Below, in pieces: positions 1 to 9,694 of a stretch of DNA of 64,000 bases. Each line of letters begins with the position of its first letter. Position 1 is the first letter of the stretch. Below the pieces are notes generated by a model that did no database searches, was not told where the DNA came from, and worked only from the letters and a program-made list of their open reading frames with translations. Source of the DNA: Nitrospirales bacterium (GTDB taxonomy: Bacteria > Nitrospirota > Nitrospiria > Nitrospirales > UBA8639); the NCBI GenBank assembly GCA_021603905.1, contig BQIU01000014.1:1-64000 (forward strand). Reading direction: 5' to 3'. Position numbers and translations under genes: made by a program.

Positions 1-15
1 CTTCACAGAGAAAGG

Positions 16-456
16 ATGAACGGACGTATGGATGTCAAAGTTGGACCACATTGGTATCGGAATTCCGATGGAATTATAGAAATTGAAGGCCTTCCGCAAA
101 TTGAACTGCTGTTACGAAAACCAGAGGGGCCGCTCGGCGTCAATTTTGCTATTTTCGATTCAGGCGGAAAGCTTCATGCCAAGGTAGAACGCAGCTCGAT
201 GGTCATCAATGAACAAGGCGCCTACGATCTGGTGAAAAGCCAAAATCGATTTCTCCTCAGAATGAAAGAGTCAGGAAAGACCGTTCTTGATTTACACCTT
301 AAAGACGGGGGACACATTGAAATTCCACAGGGGGAATTTTATACACTGAAAGGCCATCTCCTCACGATTACCCCCAAGGAATGGTCGGTTGAAAAAAGCA
401 AAGGCAAGGAAGGCGAGTCTGACATGAAGGGAAAGGCTGTGGCTGTCGCCCCATAG
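16..456 (+). CDS. hypothetical protein, about 142-146 aa
   Basis: I do not recognise the family. The predicted product is soluble, with no signal peptide or membrane segment. It has an alternating hydrophobic/polar pattern suggesting a beta-rich fold, and a Lys/Glu-rich tail ending in an Ala/Val-rich stretch. The ATG at 16 sits directly on the purine run at 9-15, so translation more likely begins at the ATG at 28, where the GAGAAAGGA at 8-16 is a usable though slightly distant ribosome binding site. The gene may belong to an operon that begins before the window. The next gene downstream is on the other strand. Confidence 0.6.
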   Translation: MNGRMDVKVGPHWYRNSDGIIEIEGLPQIELLLRKPEGPLGVNFAIFDSGGKLHAKVERSSMVINEQGAYDLVKSQNRFLLRMKESGKTVLDLHLKDGGHIEIPQGEFYTLKGHLLTITPKEWSVEKSKGKEGESDMKGKAVAVAP

Positions 457-517
457 AAAAAAGCCGTAGCTTGTGAAGCGTAGCTCGTATTTCGTGTAAA
501 GAATTTTTCAGGTTTTT

Positions 518-733
518 CTATATTTCTGCAGCTGGCGCGTGACAGGTCCCCTCACATATCGTGCAGGTTCTGCAGGCGACGCCATCACTGACTTGAGCGG
601 GGCCTAACGCGCAGCTCAGATCAAGAGCGACGACATCATTTCCCTGAAAAGTCCAGAGACGACCACATTCTTGGCAACAATACCAACTGGTATACCCCGG
701 CCAATCTCGATCACGAACCGCCATCACGAACAT
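518..733 (-). CDS. small cysteine-rich protein, possible zinc binder
   Basis: A 71-residue product from the ATG at 733; the frame is open upstream to 784, but the residues there look non-coding. It holds a CCxxC motif (CCQECG) followed about 37 residues later by CRTCTIC and CEGTC, the usual layout of a small zinc ribbon or knuckle protein. GAAAGAAAG just before the ATG could act as a weak ribosome binding site. No membrane segment is seen. The family is not recognised. The regular Cys spacing is the main reason to believe it is coding. Confidence 0.45.
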   Translation of the reverse strand: MFVMAVRDRDWPGYTSWYCCQECGRLWTFQGNDVVALDLSCALGPAQVSDGVACRTCTICEGTCHAPAAEI

Positions 734-822
734 CTTTCTTTCACATCGGAAGTTTCTCGACCAACTGACCAGCAATGATGTCAATTCACCAATTCCCTTT
801 TACCCGCCCTAGCCCCTGTTTC

Positions 823-1053
823 TTATTCCTTCATGACAACCTGAATCTTTTCCTGGAGCGTCAGAAACCATTCGTCAAATGGGATATCGGCATCCACCAC
901 GACCTCAAGCTTTCCATTGGGAAGTTTTTTAATCGATCCCGGACTTTCTGGTGAAAGCGGTATCTCCACCCACTCTCTAGAGAGATTCAATTCATCTGTT
1001 AATTCTAAAATTTTCGTGATTTGTTGAAACGACACAGCTTGCATCTTATTCAC
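823..1053 (-). CDS. conserved-looking small hypothetical protein, 76 aa
   Basis: A short acidic protein with an amphipathic N-terminal helix (residues 5-25) and a C-terminal segment rich in Asp/Glu and aromatic residues. The start is a GTG at 1053, preceded by a good AAGGAG about ten bases upstream, which fixes the start. It lies upstream of the small Cys-rich gene and downstream of the threonine aldolase gene, all on the minus strand, so the three may be co-transcribed. No function can be assigned. Confidence 0.6.
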   Translation of the reverse strand: MNKMQAVSFQQITKILELTDELNLSREWVEIPLSPESPGSIKKLPNGKLEVVVDADIPFDEWFLTLQEKIQVVMKE

Positions 1054-1136
1054 GTGTTCAGACTCCTTACATCAGGATAGATATGTGGACGAGTAAATTG
1101 TAGGAATGGTCCTGGCAGACTGTCAACGTTGCTCAG

Positions 1137-2168
1137 TTAGGTTGAGGAAAACGCTTTGGCAAACATGCGCCCCGCACTTTCAATATCCTCCGCGGACACA
1201 TCCAAATGCGTCACCACCCGAAATGACCGATCACCCACGGAATTTAATAACACCCCAGCCTCCCGACAATGAGAAAGTAATTCATCCGTTGTCCCAAGTT
1301 TTCCGTCAACCTGAAACAGAACCATATTTGTTTCAACGTCGTCTGGGGAACACTGAACGCCGTGGATTTTGGATAATAGGTGCGACAAGCGTTTGGCATG
1401 TTGATGATCTTCAGTTAACCGCGCCACATGATGTTCTAACGCATAGATCCCCGCGGCCGCTAAAATACCAGCCTGACGCATCCCGCCACCAAAAATTTTC
1501 CGCAATCTTCGAAGTTTGGCAATTCGTGTATCATCTGACACAATGAGTGATCCAACCGGAGCCCCCAAGGCTTTTGAAAGACAAAAGGAAACTGTATCAA
1601 ACGGGCTCGCGTAATCCGCAGCCGAAATTCCGGTCGCCGCCACTGCATTAAAAAGCCGTGCCCCATCCAAATGCAAAGCCAATCCGTTCGATCGTGCCAC
1701 GTCTGTTAATTCGTGAATCGTCGACAAAGGATACACCGTTCCTCCACCGCAATTATGTGTTTGCTCTAAACACAACAACGTTGTGGGAGGAGTATGAATA
1801 TCAGGTTGTCGAATAACGGCCTTCACGTCTTCGGCTGCCAAAATTCCCCGCATTCCAGATATACATGTCAGTTGCACACCGGACAACGAAGACGCGGATC
1901 CTCCCTCGTATCGAATGATGTGCGACGAACTTTCCACGATAACTTCATCTCCTGGTCGCGTATGCAATCGAATGGAGAGTTGATTCCCCATGACCCCGGA
2001 TGGTACGAACAGACCAGCATCTTTTCCGAGAAGTTCCGCAGCCATTTGTTCGAGTCGATTGACGGTCGGATCTTCTCCGTACACATCATCACCAACATCA
2101 GCATGGGCCATCGCCTCACGCATCTCCGGTGATGGTTTCGTTACGGTATCACTTCGTAAATCAATCAT
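1137..2168 (-). CDS. ltaE: low-specificity L-threonine aldolase
   Basis: A PLP-dependent fold-type I enzyme that cleaves L-threonine or L-allo-threonine to glycine and acetaldehyde in the cytosol. Counted from the upstream ATG at 2174, the N-terminus carries the family hallmark [10 protein letters not shown], the PLP-contacting DGARLFNA lies at residues 170-177, and the Schiff-base lysine is K201 in [11 protein letters not shown]. Length (343-345 aa) is normal. I prefer the ATG at 2168 because AAGGA then lies six bases upstream; from 2174 it would abut the start codon. The gene diverges from the reductase gene at 2357. Confidence 0.93.
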   Translation of the reverse strand: MIDLRSDTVTKPSPEMREAMAHADVGDDVYGEDPTVNRLEQMAAELLGKDAGLFVPSGVMGNQLSIRLHTRPGDEVIVESSSHIIRYEGGSASSLSGVQLTCISGMRGILAAEDVKAVIRQPDIHTPPTTLLCLEQTHNCGGGTVYPLSTIHELTDVARSNGLALHLDGARLFNAVAATGISAADYASPFDTVSFCLSKALGAPVGSLIVSDDTRIAKLRRLRKIFGGGMRQAGILAAAGIYALEHHVARLTEDHQHAKRLSHLLSKIHGVQCSPDDVETNMVLFQVDGKLGTTDELLSHCREAGVLLNSVGDRSFRVVTHLDVSAEDIESAGRMFAKAFSST

Positions 2169-2356
2169 GGGCATTCCTTATATTGTATTTGCACCAACCT
2201 TCAATAAAAGAGGTTCTATAAAAATTGTACGAAAGAGCGGCAGGTCCACACAAGCAAACAACCATCAACCCATCGGGTTCAACGCAGAGTATGAATGATG
2301 ATGGTCCGTTGACTGACCATCCGTTGTTATTGACCTGGAATGATCGGAGCCATAAC

Positions 2357-3223
2357 ATGCCACCCACACTACTTATCACCGGAGGAACTGGATATTTAGG
2401 ATATCACCTCATCAAACTGGCGAAATCATGGCATACCCACGCCACGTTCTTTCAAACACCTCCACCAACATCATCGCCAGCGATCTTCCATCAATGCGAC
2501 TTGACTGAAAAAGATCAAGTCCACAAACTCATTATATCAGTCAAACCTGACGTCATCATTCATACCGCCTGTTCGAACAAGAGTTCGAAGGAAATTGATG
2601 CGATTTTTCCGGCAGCTCATCATCTTTCGACCATCGCACACCAACAATCGATTAAGTTCCTACACCTCTCAACGGATCTGGTCTTTGACGGTACACTCGC
2701 GCCCTACCAGGAAACAGACATCCCGAATCCTCTACACCCATACGGTAAAGCCAAAACCGAAGCTGAACAGATTGTCAGTCTTTATTGTCCTGCCGCGATC
2801 ATCATTCGTTCATCCCTCATGTATGGCATCGATCCCCTTGATCATCAAACTCGTTGGCTGGTCCGTGGCATGGACACAGGAGAACCCGTCCGTCTTTTTA
2901 CTGATGAACGACGATCACCAATTTGGGTGCACACACTTGCTGAAGCTCTCCTTGAATTGACTAACATGGACTTTCAGGGAATCCTTCACTTGGCTGGCCC
3001 AGAGACCATGAACCGATGGGACTTTGGCCTTGCGATTCTTACGCTTTTGGGACGCGGCGCAACATCAAATATTCAAACTTCCACCATCGAGACTTCTGGA
3101 ATGATTCGTCCCAAAGATCTGGCGTTTACGATCGATACGGCAAGACAATTACTCAATACACCACTTCTTTCTATTTCAGAAGTCACAAATCAGCTTCGGG
3201 AAGAAAAACCCCGAAATCGTTGA
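2357..3223 (+). CDS. SDR-family sugar-nucleotide reductase (RmlD-like)
   Basis: An NAD(P)-dependent extended short-chain dehydrogenase, most like dTDP-4-dehydrorhamnose reductase (RmlD) and its relatives. The N-terminal Rossmann motif ITGGTGYLG lies at residues 6-14 and the catalytic YxxxK appears in HPYGKAK. A middle segment (STDLVFDG, then PHP-type residues) is typical of the RmlD branch. The start is the ATG at 2357 with GGAG seven bases upstream; the open frame to 2225 is not needed. No other rhamnose-pathway genes are nearby, so the substrate is unknown. Its 3' end overlaps tsaC, which converges on it, by 34 bases. Confidence 0.8.
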   Translation: MPPTLLITGGTGYLGYHLIKLAKSWHTHATFFQTPPPTSSPAIFHQCDLTEKDQVHKLIISVKPDVIIHTACSNKSSKEIDAIFPAAHHLSTIAHQQSIKFLHLSTDLVFDGTLAPYQETDIPNPLHPYGKAKTEAEQIVSLYCPAAIIIRSSLMYGIDPLDHQTRWLVRGMDTGEPVRLFTDERRSPIWVHTLAEALLELTNMDFQGILHLAGPETMNRWDFGLAILTLLGRGATSNIQTSTIETSGMIRPKDLAFTIDTARQLLNTPLLSISEVTNQLREEKPRNR

Positions 3224-3852
3224 CCAAGAAGCTTCAGAGCCTCTTCGAGGTGTGCAGTCGTGATAGGACCATGCCGTAACACACGAATATCATCAACCAC
3301 ATTGAGAAGCGTAGAAGGGGGGCCGCCTGGAGAAGGTCCACTATCCAAGATCATGTCGACTTCTTCGCCGAACTCTCGCATAATCTCCTCTGAGGTTGTT
3401 GCTGGAACCAACCCTGAACGATTGGCACTCGTTCCCGTTAATGGGCCAACGGCCTCAAGGAGCTGCAGGAGTCGAGGCTGATCAGGTTGTCGAACGCCAA
3501 TCGTATTTGTCCCCGCCGTGAGTAAGAATGGAAGATTTGGAACAGCAGGAAGAATGAGCGTCAACGGGCCTGGCCAAAATCGATCGATTAAAAACTCTGC
3601 AATGGGCGAGAGCGCCGAAACAACCTGAAGCGCTTGAGCTTTTGAACTCACGAGTAACAAAATTGGCTTACTCTCCCGATCCCCCTTCATCGCTGAAATT
3701 CGGTCAATGGCCCGAGGATGCTTGACGCCGGCTGCCAAAGCATACACACTTTCTGTCGCTACCGCTAAGACACCATCGGCAACAATACACTGAGATGCGG
3801 TCTTGAGGATATCTGAAGTCAGTTCACGAGGAATATGAAGAAGGGACGCCAC
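3190..3852 (-). CDS. tsaC: L-threonylcarbamoyladenylate synthase
   Basis: YrdC/Sua5 fold enzyme that makes threonylcarbamoyl-AMP from threonine, bicarbonate and ATP, the first step of t6A37 tRNA modification. Family signatures are visible: an early TESVYALA segment, the KGDRESKP nucleotide-binding stretch, and GTSANRSG near residue 143. At 220 aa it is the short TsaC/YwlC type without the extra Sua5 domain. The start is a GTG at 3852 with AAAGG seven bases upstream. It begins 18 bases after purD, so the two probably form an operon. Confidence 0.9.
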   Translation of the reverse strand: MASLLHIPRELTSDILKTASQCIVADGVLAVATESVYALAAGVKHPRAIDRISAMKGDRESKPILLLVSSKAQALQVVSALSPIAEFLIDRFWPGPLTLILPAVPNLPFLLTAGTNTIGVRQPDQPRLLQLLEAVGPLTGTSANRSGLVPATTSEEIMREFGEEVDMILDSGPSPGGPPSTLLNVVDDIRVLRHGPITTAHLEEALKLLGQRFRGFSSRS

Positions 3853-3870
3853 GTATGGACCTTTAAGACG

Positions 3871-5145
3871 TTAGGTCAGTGGAACGGCACGATGGGCAAT
3901 ATCGCGTCTATGATGCTGGCCATCAAATGTGACCAAATCCACGGCCTCATAAACACGATTTCTGGCAGATCTCAGATCATGACCAATAGCCGTAATTCCC
4001 AAAACCCGTCCACCACTTGTGACGACATCATTCCCTTGAGTTTCAGTCCCGGCATGAAAGACAACCAAGTCCTTTGCATGATCAAGAGTCGACAAGCCAG
4101 AAATGGGCAACCCTGATTGATACGACCCTGGATATCCATAGGACGCAAGAACCACGCAAACGGCCGCGTCATCATGCCATTGAATGGCTATTTGGTCTAA
4201 ACGGTGCTCGACCACGGCTTCAAGGACATCGACCAAATCTGTCTTCAGCAATGGCAACACGACCTGAGTTTCTGGATCGCCAAAACGTGCATTAAACTCC
4301 AAGACATAGGGTTCTCCCTGATGAATCATCAGACCGGCATAAAGTACCCCATAGTAAGGACTGCCCACACGCGAAAGTCCTTCAACCACAGGATTGAGAA
4401 TATCCCGAACAATTCGCTGGCGAAGGGAGTCCGTAGCAATTGGCGCCGGTGCATAGGCTCCCATTCCTCCGGTATTCGGACCGGTATCGCCTTCACCGAC
4501 CCGTTTATGATCCTGGGCCGCAATCATGGGAATCACTGTCCTTCCATCAGCAAACGCCATCAACGTCAGTTCCTCGCCATCGAGAAACTCTTCAATCATC
4601 ACCCGCATACCAGCCTCGCCAAATTGACCGTGTTCGAGCATCTTGGTCACGGCTTCATGAGCTTCTTCTTTTGTCTGAGCAATGATGACTCCCTTGCCTT
4701 GAGCTAATCCATCGGCCTTGACCACAAGGGGAACAGCATGGCTATCAATGTACGCTCGTGCTTGGTCAAGCTGATCAAAGGTCTTAGATTGTGGAGTTGG
4801 AACATGGCAGCGAAGCAGCAAGTCTTTGGCAAAAGACTTACTTGATTCAATACAGGCGGCATTCCGCGTCGGCCCAAATATCCGAAGTTTTGCCTTACGG
4901 AATTCATCAGCAATACCGAGCGACAAGGGCAGTTCAGGCCCCACAACCGTGAGATCGATCTCTTTCTCTTGTGCAAAGTTTTTTAACCCAGCAAGGTCAT
5001 CGACTTTGAGTGGGACGCATGTCGCCAACTGACGAATACCCGCGTTACCTGGCGCACAATACAAAGCTGAGACGCGTGGAGACTGTGATAATTTCCATAC
5101 GAGAGTGTGCTCACGCCCGCCATTTCCGATGACAAGAATTTTCAT
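3871..5145 (-). CDS. purD: phosphoribosylamine-glycine ligase
   Basis: ATP-grasp enzyme of de novo purine synthesis that joins 5-phosphoribosylamine and glycine to give GAR. The N-terminus MKILVIGNGGREH is the classic PurD start, and GDTGPNTGGMGAY and the ATP-grasp ending EFNARFGDPETQ are present. Length from the ATG at 5145 is 424 aa, normal for the family. A TTG at 5193 with GGAAG six bases upstream would add 16 residues; homology favours 5145, although 5145 itself has no clear ribosome binding site. purH lies upstream on the same strand, separated by about 365 bases. Confidence 0.95.
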   Translation of the reverse strand: MKILVIGNGGREHTLVWKLSQSPRVSALYCAPGNAGIRQLATCVPLKVDDLAGLKNFAQEKEIDLTVVGPELPLSLGIADEFRKAKLRIFGPTRNAACIESSKSFAKDLLLRCHVPTPQSKTFDQLDQARAYIDSHAVPLVVKADGLAQGKGVIIAQTKEEAHEAVTKMLEHGQFGEAGMRVMIEEFLDGEELTLMAFADGRTVIPMIAAQDHKRVGEGDTGPNTGGMGAYAPAPIATDSLRQRIVRDILNPVVEGLSRVGSPYYGVLYAGLMIHQGEPYVLEFNARFGDPETQVVLPLLKTDLVDVLEAVVEHRLDQIAIQWHDDAAVCVVLASYGYPGSYQSGLPISGLSTLDHAKDLVVFHAGTETQGNDVVTSGGRVLGITAIGHDLRSARNRVYEAVDLVTFDGQHHRRDIAHRAVPLT

Positions 5146-5510
5146 ATTGCAATTGTCTACAGTTGGAAGATCGTTAGCTTGTAGTCGCTTCAAATAACTT
5201 CCGATGTTGAGGCGGATATTACGCTGCCTTGGGTACCTCTAATCAACGCCTCAGGGTGGAAGGCCGGGTTCAACGTTCAATGCCTATTCAGCTCTCTGTC
5301 AGGCATACTACGATCGTCGCCTAGACAACCTTTCCTCATAAACTGGAAATTAAATAGATACGCTACAACGTTTCACCAATACGTTCGAACTCACAGATTA
5401 AAACCAATACAGACCGCATAATGAGTACCGAAATTCGTCAGACAGCAGGGATACTGTCGTATGATTGAGGACAACACCTCAAGAAACTCCGTGTGTGTCT
5501 CAGTTGTATT
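5146..5510 (-). other. intergenic region between purH and purD
   Basis: No gene is visible here. The only structure seen is a small perfect hairpin, TTGAGG-ACAACA-CCTCAA, at about 5465-5482. It lacks a U-run on either strand, so it is not a convincing terminator. The gap is long for genes of one pathway, so purD may have its own promoter in this stretch. I could not place -35/-10 boxes with confidence. Confidence 0.4.
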
Positions 5511-7067
5511 TTAATGTCTAAAGTGGCGCATGCCAGTGAAAATCATGGCCAACTGATGCTCATCAGCAGCTTTAATGACTTCCTCATCACGTATCGAACC
5601 ACCGGGCTGGATCACAGCCGTCACGCCAACCTCGGCAGCTGCATCAAGGCCATCTCTAAATGGGAAAAAGGCATCAGACGCCATCACCGTGCCTTTGACC
5701 GGCAACACCGCCTTCATTTCAGAGAGTTTCACCGAATCAATCCGACTCATCTGTCCTGCACCAATTCCCACCGTTTGGTTATTCGACACAAGAACAATGG
5801 CATTCGATTTGACGTGCTTGCAGACCTTCCAGGCAAAATCGCAGGCTTCAAACTCTTCGGTTGTTGGTTGTCGTTTGGTCGGAATACTCAACTCGCCGAG
5901 ATCTTTGAGCGTGCCAAGATCTCGGTCTTGAACCAGCAGCCCGCCAACGAGTTTCTTTAAATCAAATCCCTCCCGCTGATCGACATCAAGAGAGCCGACT
6001 TCTAAGAGCCGAAGATCCTTCTTCCTGCGTAATTCGGTCAGGGCTTCTTCGCTAAACCCCGGAGCCACAAGGACTTCAACAAACGTCGAGGTCACCTCTT
6101 TTGCTGTCTCAAGGTCAACTTGACGATTACACGCGATGACGCCACCAAACGCTGAAGTCGGGTCTGTGGCCCTTGCTCGAACATAGGCATCCACCGCGGT
6201 CGTCCCCAACGCGACCCCACAGGGATTATTATGTTTGACAATCACCACAGCCGTGTCATCAAACTCTTTGACTAATTCCAGCGCCGAATTCGCATCTAAA
6301 TAATTGTTATACGACATGGCCTTTCCGTGAAGTTGCTGGGCTCTGGAAATTGACGGTTCCTGCGCATTCACTTCTTGATAAAAAGCGCCCTGTTGGTGTG
6401 GGTTCTCTCCATACCGTAGATTTTGAACTTTCTTATACTGCAGAGAAAGTTGAGAGGGAAATTTCAGATCGGAAGTTTCACTCGCCTGTTGTTCAAAGTA
6501 AGCGGCGATGAGACCATCATAGCGGGAAGTATGGCTGTACACTTTCCTCGCGAGCTCTCGCCGAAGATCTAACGAGACGGTTCCAGACTGTAAGGCATCG
6601 AGCACACGAGCATAATCATCAGGATCAACGATCACCAAAACATCTTCGTGGTTTTTCGCTGCCGACCTCAACATGGATGGACCACCAATATCGATATTCT
6701 CAATCGCTTCTTCAAAACTGCACCCAGGCTTCGCAATGGTGGCTTCAAATGGATACAAATTCACAATCACCACATCAATGGGTTCAATGCCATGCTCGTT
6801 CATTTGTTTGACGTGAATATCCAACTTCCGTCGTCCCAGCAAACCACCATGAATTTTCGGATGAAGCGTTTTCACGCGCCCGCCAAGAATCTCCGGTGAG
6901 CCGGTGTAAGCCGAAACATCCGTCACGGTGACACCTTCATCTCGCAATGCTTGAGCCGTCCCTCCAGTCGAGAGAATTTCTGCACCGAGCGCAACCAATC
7001 CTTTGGCGACGTTCACCACGCCAGTTTTGTCAGATACACTAATCAAAACCTTATTCACGTTAGCCAT
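5511..7067 (-). CDS. purH: bifunctional AICAR formyltransferase / IMP cyclohydrolase
   Basis: Catalyses the last two steps of de novo IMP synthesis: formylation of AICAR by 10-formyl-THF, then ring closure. The N-terminal MGS-like cyclohydrolase domain carries GGRVKTLHPKIHGG at residues 62-75. The transformylase domain has RYGENPHQ (218-225) and the catalytic KHNNPCG (278-284). At 518 aa it is full length. It lies upstream of purD and tsaC on the minus strand. The family and ends are clear. Confidence 0.96.
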   Translation of the reverse strand: MANVNKVLISVSDKTGVVNVAKGLVALGAEILSTGGTAQALRDEGVTVTDVSAYTGSPEILGGRVKTLHPKIHGGLLGRRKLDIHVKQMNEHGIEPIDVVIVNLYPFEATIAKPGCSFEEAIENIDIGGPSMLRSAAKNHEDVLVIVDPDDYARVLDALQSGTVSLDLRRELARKVYSHTSRYDGLIAAYFEQQASETSDLKFPSQLSLQYKKVQNLRYGENPHQQGAFYQEVNAQEPSISRAQQLHGKAMSYNNYLDANSALELVKEFDDTAVVIVKHNNPCGVALGTTAVDAYVRARATDPTSAFGGVIACNRQVDLETAKEVTSTFVEVLVAPGFSEEALTELRRKKDLRLLEVGSLDVDQREGFDLKKLVGGLLVQDRDLGTLKDLGELSIPTKRQPTTEEFEACDFAWKVCKHVKSNAIVLVSNNQTVGIGAGQMSRIDSVKLSEMKAVLPVKGTVMASDAFFPFRDGLDAAAEVGVTAVIQPGGSIRDEEVIKAADEHQLAMIFTGMRHFRH

Positions 7068-7595
7068 GATGCCTACCTTTATGTTCGTTCGGGAGTCTAT
7101 GTAATACGGATTTTCAGGAGAAAGGAGCCGTAGCTTATCAAATCACTCCCAAGAACTTCAACGAACAACGCTCATCATTGTTCTTGCTTCCATCATACAG
7201 AGGGGAACGTTTCTGATTACTCTCCACAACCCCCATCTTGGCATCAAAAACACCTTAATGGAAGACCATAAAATCTCCGCTAAACTCTTAATTTTATGAT
7301 TTTTTTTTGATTTCGAACCTTTAATTAAGTTCGTGTGTATTTCGGCCGAAATTATTCTTGAGACGTTAAGAGATCTACAGTATTTCCGTTTTCTTTTTTT
7401 CATAACAGCTTCAGAGCTTGTGACGAAACACGCCAATGCAGTGGAGGGCTTCCTTTTGCCTAAATCCCTCATAGACATAAACACGAAACGTTCTGTTACT
7501 CAAGGGAAAAGTCCGTTCTTCGTGTTTTCTTCACCATGCGATAATACATCACCCGCTACTGTCGGTATTGGTTTGACGTCATCCTCACATCTCCA
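7068..7595. other. 528-bp divergent intergenic region, purH / membrane protein gene
   Basis: I see no convincing gene. Two open frames here (7158-7484 minus, 7333-7599 plus) look like chance frames. An AT-rich stretch at about 7285-7332 includes a run of eight T and an inverted repeat CGAAC-(ctttaattaa)-GTTCG at 7313-7332. This could be a promoter or operator region serving purH on one side and the gene at 7596 on the other. That is inference only. Confidence 0.35.
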
Positions 7596-8249
7596 ATGAT
7601 TGAACTCGTCATCATCTTCATTATCCTTGTGGTCTTACTCGGCATAGGATTTAGTATCCTGCACTTAAGCAAAAATTCTTCAGTTACGGCTCCAGATCCG
7701 ACTTCGTCGACATTTGCGGATTCACATTTCACGCCCACTCAAATGTACTTAGATCATGCCAGTGGAACAGGAATCGCCATCAATGAATCCACTCAAACAG
7801 TTTGCGTCATCCAATCCGCAACACGGCCTCCACACTTTGTTCATTTCACTGAACTCGCAGCCTCGTTTATTCTAAAAAATGGCGAGATCATTCACACAAC
7901 TCTGCGAACGCACCCTCAGGAATATGCCGCTATGGCTAATGATCTCCAAGGCCAGCTGAAAACTAAAGCTGAATCAATGCCGTCGACCTCAACAGGAAAC
8001 ACACAAAACCAAAAAATTGAACTCGGCATCGCGTTGCTTGGACAAGAAAGTTCAATCCATATGATTGATTTTTTGGATATGGAGACGAAGGAAGAAGGCA
8101 TTATGTTCACGAAAGCCATGGCCAGTACAAAACACTGGCATCACTTACTGTCCGATCTGATCCAGGAAGCTAATGGAGTCAAGGCTAGTTCAGAATCTGT
8201 ACAACCACCACACCGTCATGCTCCAAACAACGCCGCGTTAAATCGCTGA
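7596..8249 (+). CDS. hypothetical protein with one N-terminal membrane anchor
   Basis: A 217-aa product whose first 25 residues form a strongly hydrophobic helix (LVIIFIILVVLLGIGFSIL) with no clear cleavage site, so it is likely a membrane-anchored protein with a soluble domain outside or inside the membrane. The soluble part is polar with a His-rich C-terminus (PPHRHAPNN). I do not recognise the family. No clear ribosome binding site precedes the ATG. It is followed by the convergent lhgO gene. Confidence 0.55.
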   Translation: MIELVIIFIILVVLLGIGFSILHLSKNSSVTAPDPTSSTFADSHFTPTQMYLDHASGTGIAINESTQTVCVIQSATRPPHFVHFTELAASFILKNGEIIHTTLRTHPQEYAAMANDLQGQLKTKAESMPSTSTGNTQNQKIELGIALLGQESSIHMIDFLDMETKEEGIMFTKAMASTKHWHHLLSDLIQEANGVKASSESVQPPHRHAPNNAALNR

Positions 8250-8381
8250 TTGACTCAACGAAGGCACAAATCCGAATCAAAGACTATTTTTGTGACCGCC
8301 GCCTCGCAACCTTCAAAAAGCACAACGCGCACCGCTTTTCAGTATTGTTCCATAAACAGGACAAATCTTTCAGGTCGTCTG

Positions 8382-9581
8382 TCATGCAAGTGCCTGAACA
8401 ATTTTCTCGCAGACATAGCTCGAAAATGGCATGGCACAAGTAAAACCAGGTGATACGGCATTCAACACATGCATGGACTTATCGTCCCCTTCAATGACAA
8501 AGTCCATCTCTAACTTTCCTCGCTTGACATCAATCAATTGCGCTCGAATACCTGGTCTTCCCCATCTCGTATAATCCTCAACTACAATATCGTGAGCTAA
8601 GGTCGAGGCCAAACGAATCAAATGGGAACGAGAATACTTCCGAAGTTCTTGAAAGGCAAGACGGGAAAAATCAAAATTCGAAGAAAGCAATAGGCCCGTT
8701 TGCCGTCTGAGTAAATCAACCAACTCCATAAGATTCAAGTTGTCGAACCCCTGATACTGTTCCCTCCAAAATGCTGGGATGGCCGTTGGGCCAATTTTTG
8801 CCTGTCCTTCAACATTCACTGTCACATGCACGCCTAAAAAAGGGTTGTTCAAGTCTGGGACTGGATAAATATTGGTACGAAACGATCCGACTGGTTCATT
8901 GGAATACAGATACAACCCTTTGAATGGAAGGATCTGATACCGGTCAGAAAAACCAAATTCTCTGGCAATCACATCGGCGTACAAACCAGCGGCATTCACA
9001 ATATACCCGGCTTCATACGCTCCCGATGAAGTCTGAATCACTCCCCCTTTTCTTTCCTCATATCTCGTATGATAGTGAATCGCGACCCCCTCACACTGTG
9101 CGTCATCAACAATCGATTGCAGAACTTTTACAGGGTCCACGGTAGAAGTTGTTGGAGAAAACAGCGCCCGCTCACAGGTCTTCACTCGAGGTTCGATTTC
9201 TTTCGCCTGCTGCTCTGTAATGTCTTCGAGCGCAATAGCGTTCGCTTGCCCCCGGGCGAGCAGAACATCCATCGAAGCATGATCCTGTCGATCTTTGGCC
9301 ACAACTAACTTTCCACAGCGATGAATCGGTAAGCACTTTGACTCACAATACTGTGTCATCAAGGCATTTCCAGTTTTTGTCAACTGCGCTTTCAAACTGT
9401 CGGGAGTATAATAAAAACCAGCATGAAGGACTCCGCTATTTCGTCCACTCGCATGTCGATCAGAGGTATCTTCTTTTTCTAAGACGCTCACTGAGGAATC
9501 ATGGAACCGTCGCTTTAACTCTCGAGCAATACTTAACCCGATAACTCCCCCACCAATCACCAGAAAGTCAGTTGTCTTCAT
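8382..9581 (-). CDS. lhgO: L-2-hydroxyglutarate oxidase
   Basis: FAD-dependent oxidoreductase of the DAO superfamily that oxidises L-2-hydroxyglutarate to 2-oxoglutarate, normally passing electrons to the membrane quinone pool. The FAD dinucleotide-binding motif VIGGGVIGLS lies at residues 8-17, followed by the LEKED beta-2 end and HASGRNSGVLHAG, which is typical of LhgO. Length from the ATG at 9581 is 399 aa, as usual. The frame is open to 9695, but the extra 38 residues do not resemble the family. It is divergent from the ankyrin gene. Confidence 0.9.
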   Translation of the reverse strand: MKTTDFLVIGGGVIGLSIARELKRRFHDSSVSVLEKEDTSDRHASGRNSGVLHAGFYYTPDSLKAQLTKTGNALMTQYCESKCLPIHRCGKLVVAKDRQDHASMDVLLARGQANAIALEDITEQQAKEIEPRVKTCERALFSPTTSTVDPVKVLQSIVDDAQCEGVAIHYHTRYEERKGGVIQTSSGAYEAGYIVNAAGLYADVIAREFGFSDRYQILPFKGLYLYSNEPVGSFRTNIYPVPDLNNPFLGVHVTVNVEGQAKIGPTAIPAFWREQYQGFDNLNLMELVDLLRRQTGLLLSSNFDFSRLAFQELRKYSRSHLIRLASTLAHDIVVEDYTRWGRPGIRAQLIDVKRGKLEMDFVIEGDDKSMHVLNAVSPGFTCAMPFSSYVCEKIVQALA

Positions 9582-9694
9582 CCCATTCCATTTCTTGCTA
9601 ATAACCCCTCTTTTGGGGAATTGCTTACAGACTCGTCTTATCTGGTTGAATGCTCTGATAGAGCACAATTGACTAAAACCGCGGGCCCGGGCCA

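Noticed and set aside
1106-1546. 146-codon plus-strand frame
   Set aside because: It lies over the threonine aldolase gene on the other strand, which has clear catalytic motifs; the plus-strand product is low-complexity and without ribosome site.
7158-7599. Two frames in the purH upstream region (minus 108 codons, plus 88 codons)
   Set aside because: They overlap on opposite strands, have odd composition and no ribosome sites. Neither resembles a known family.
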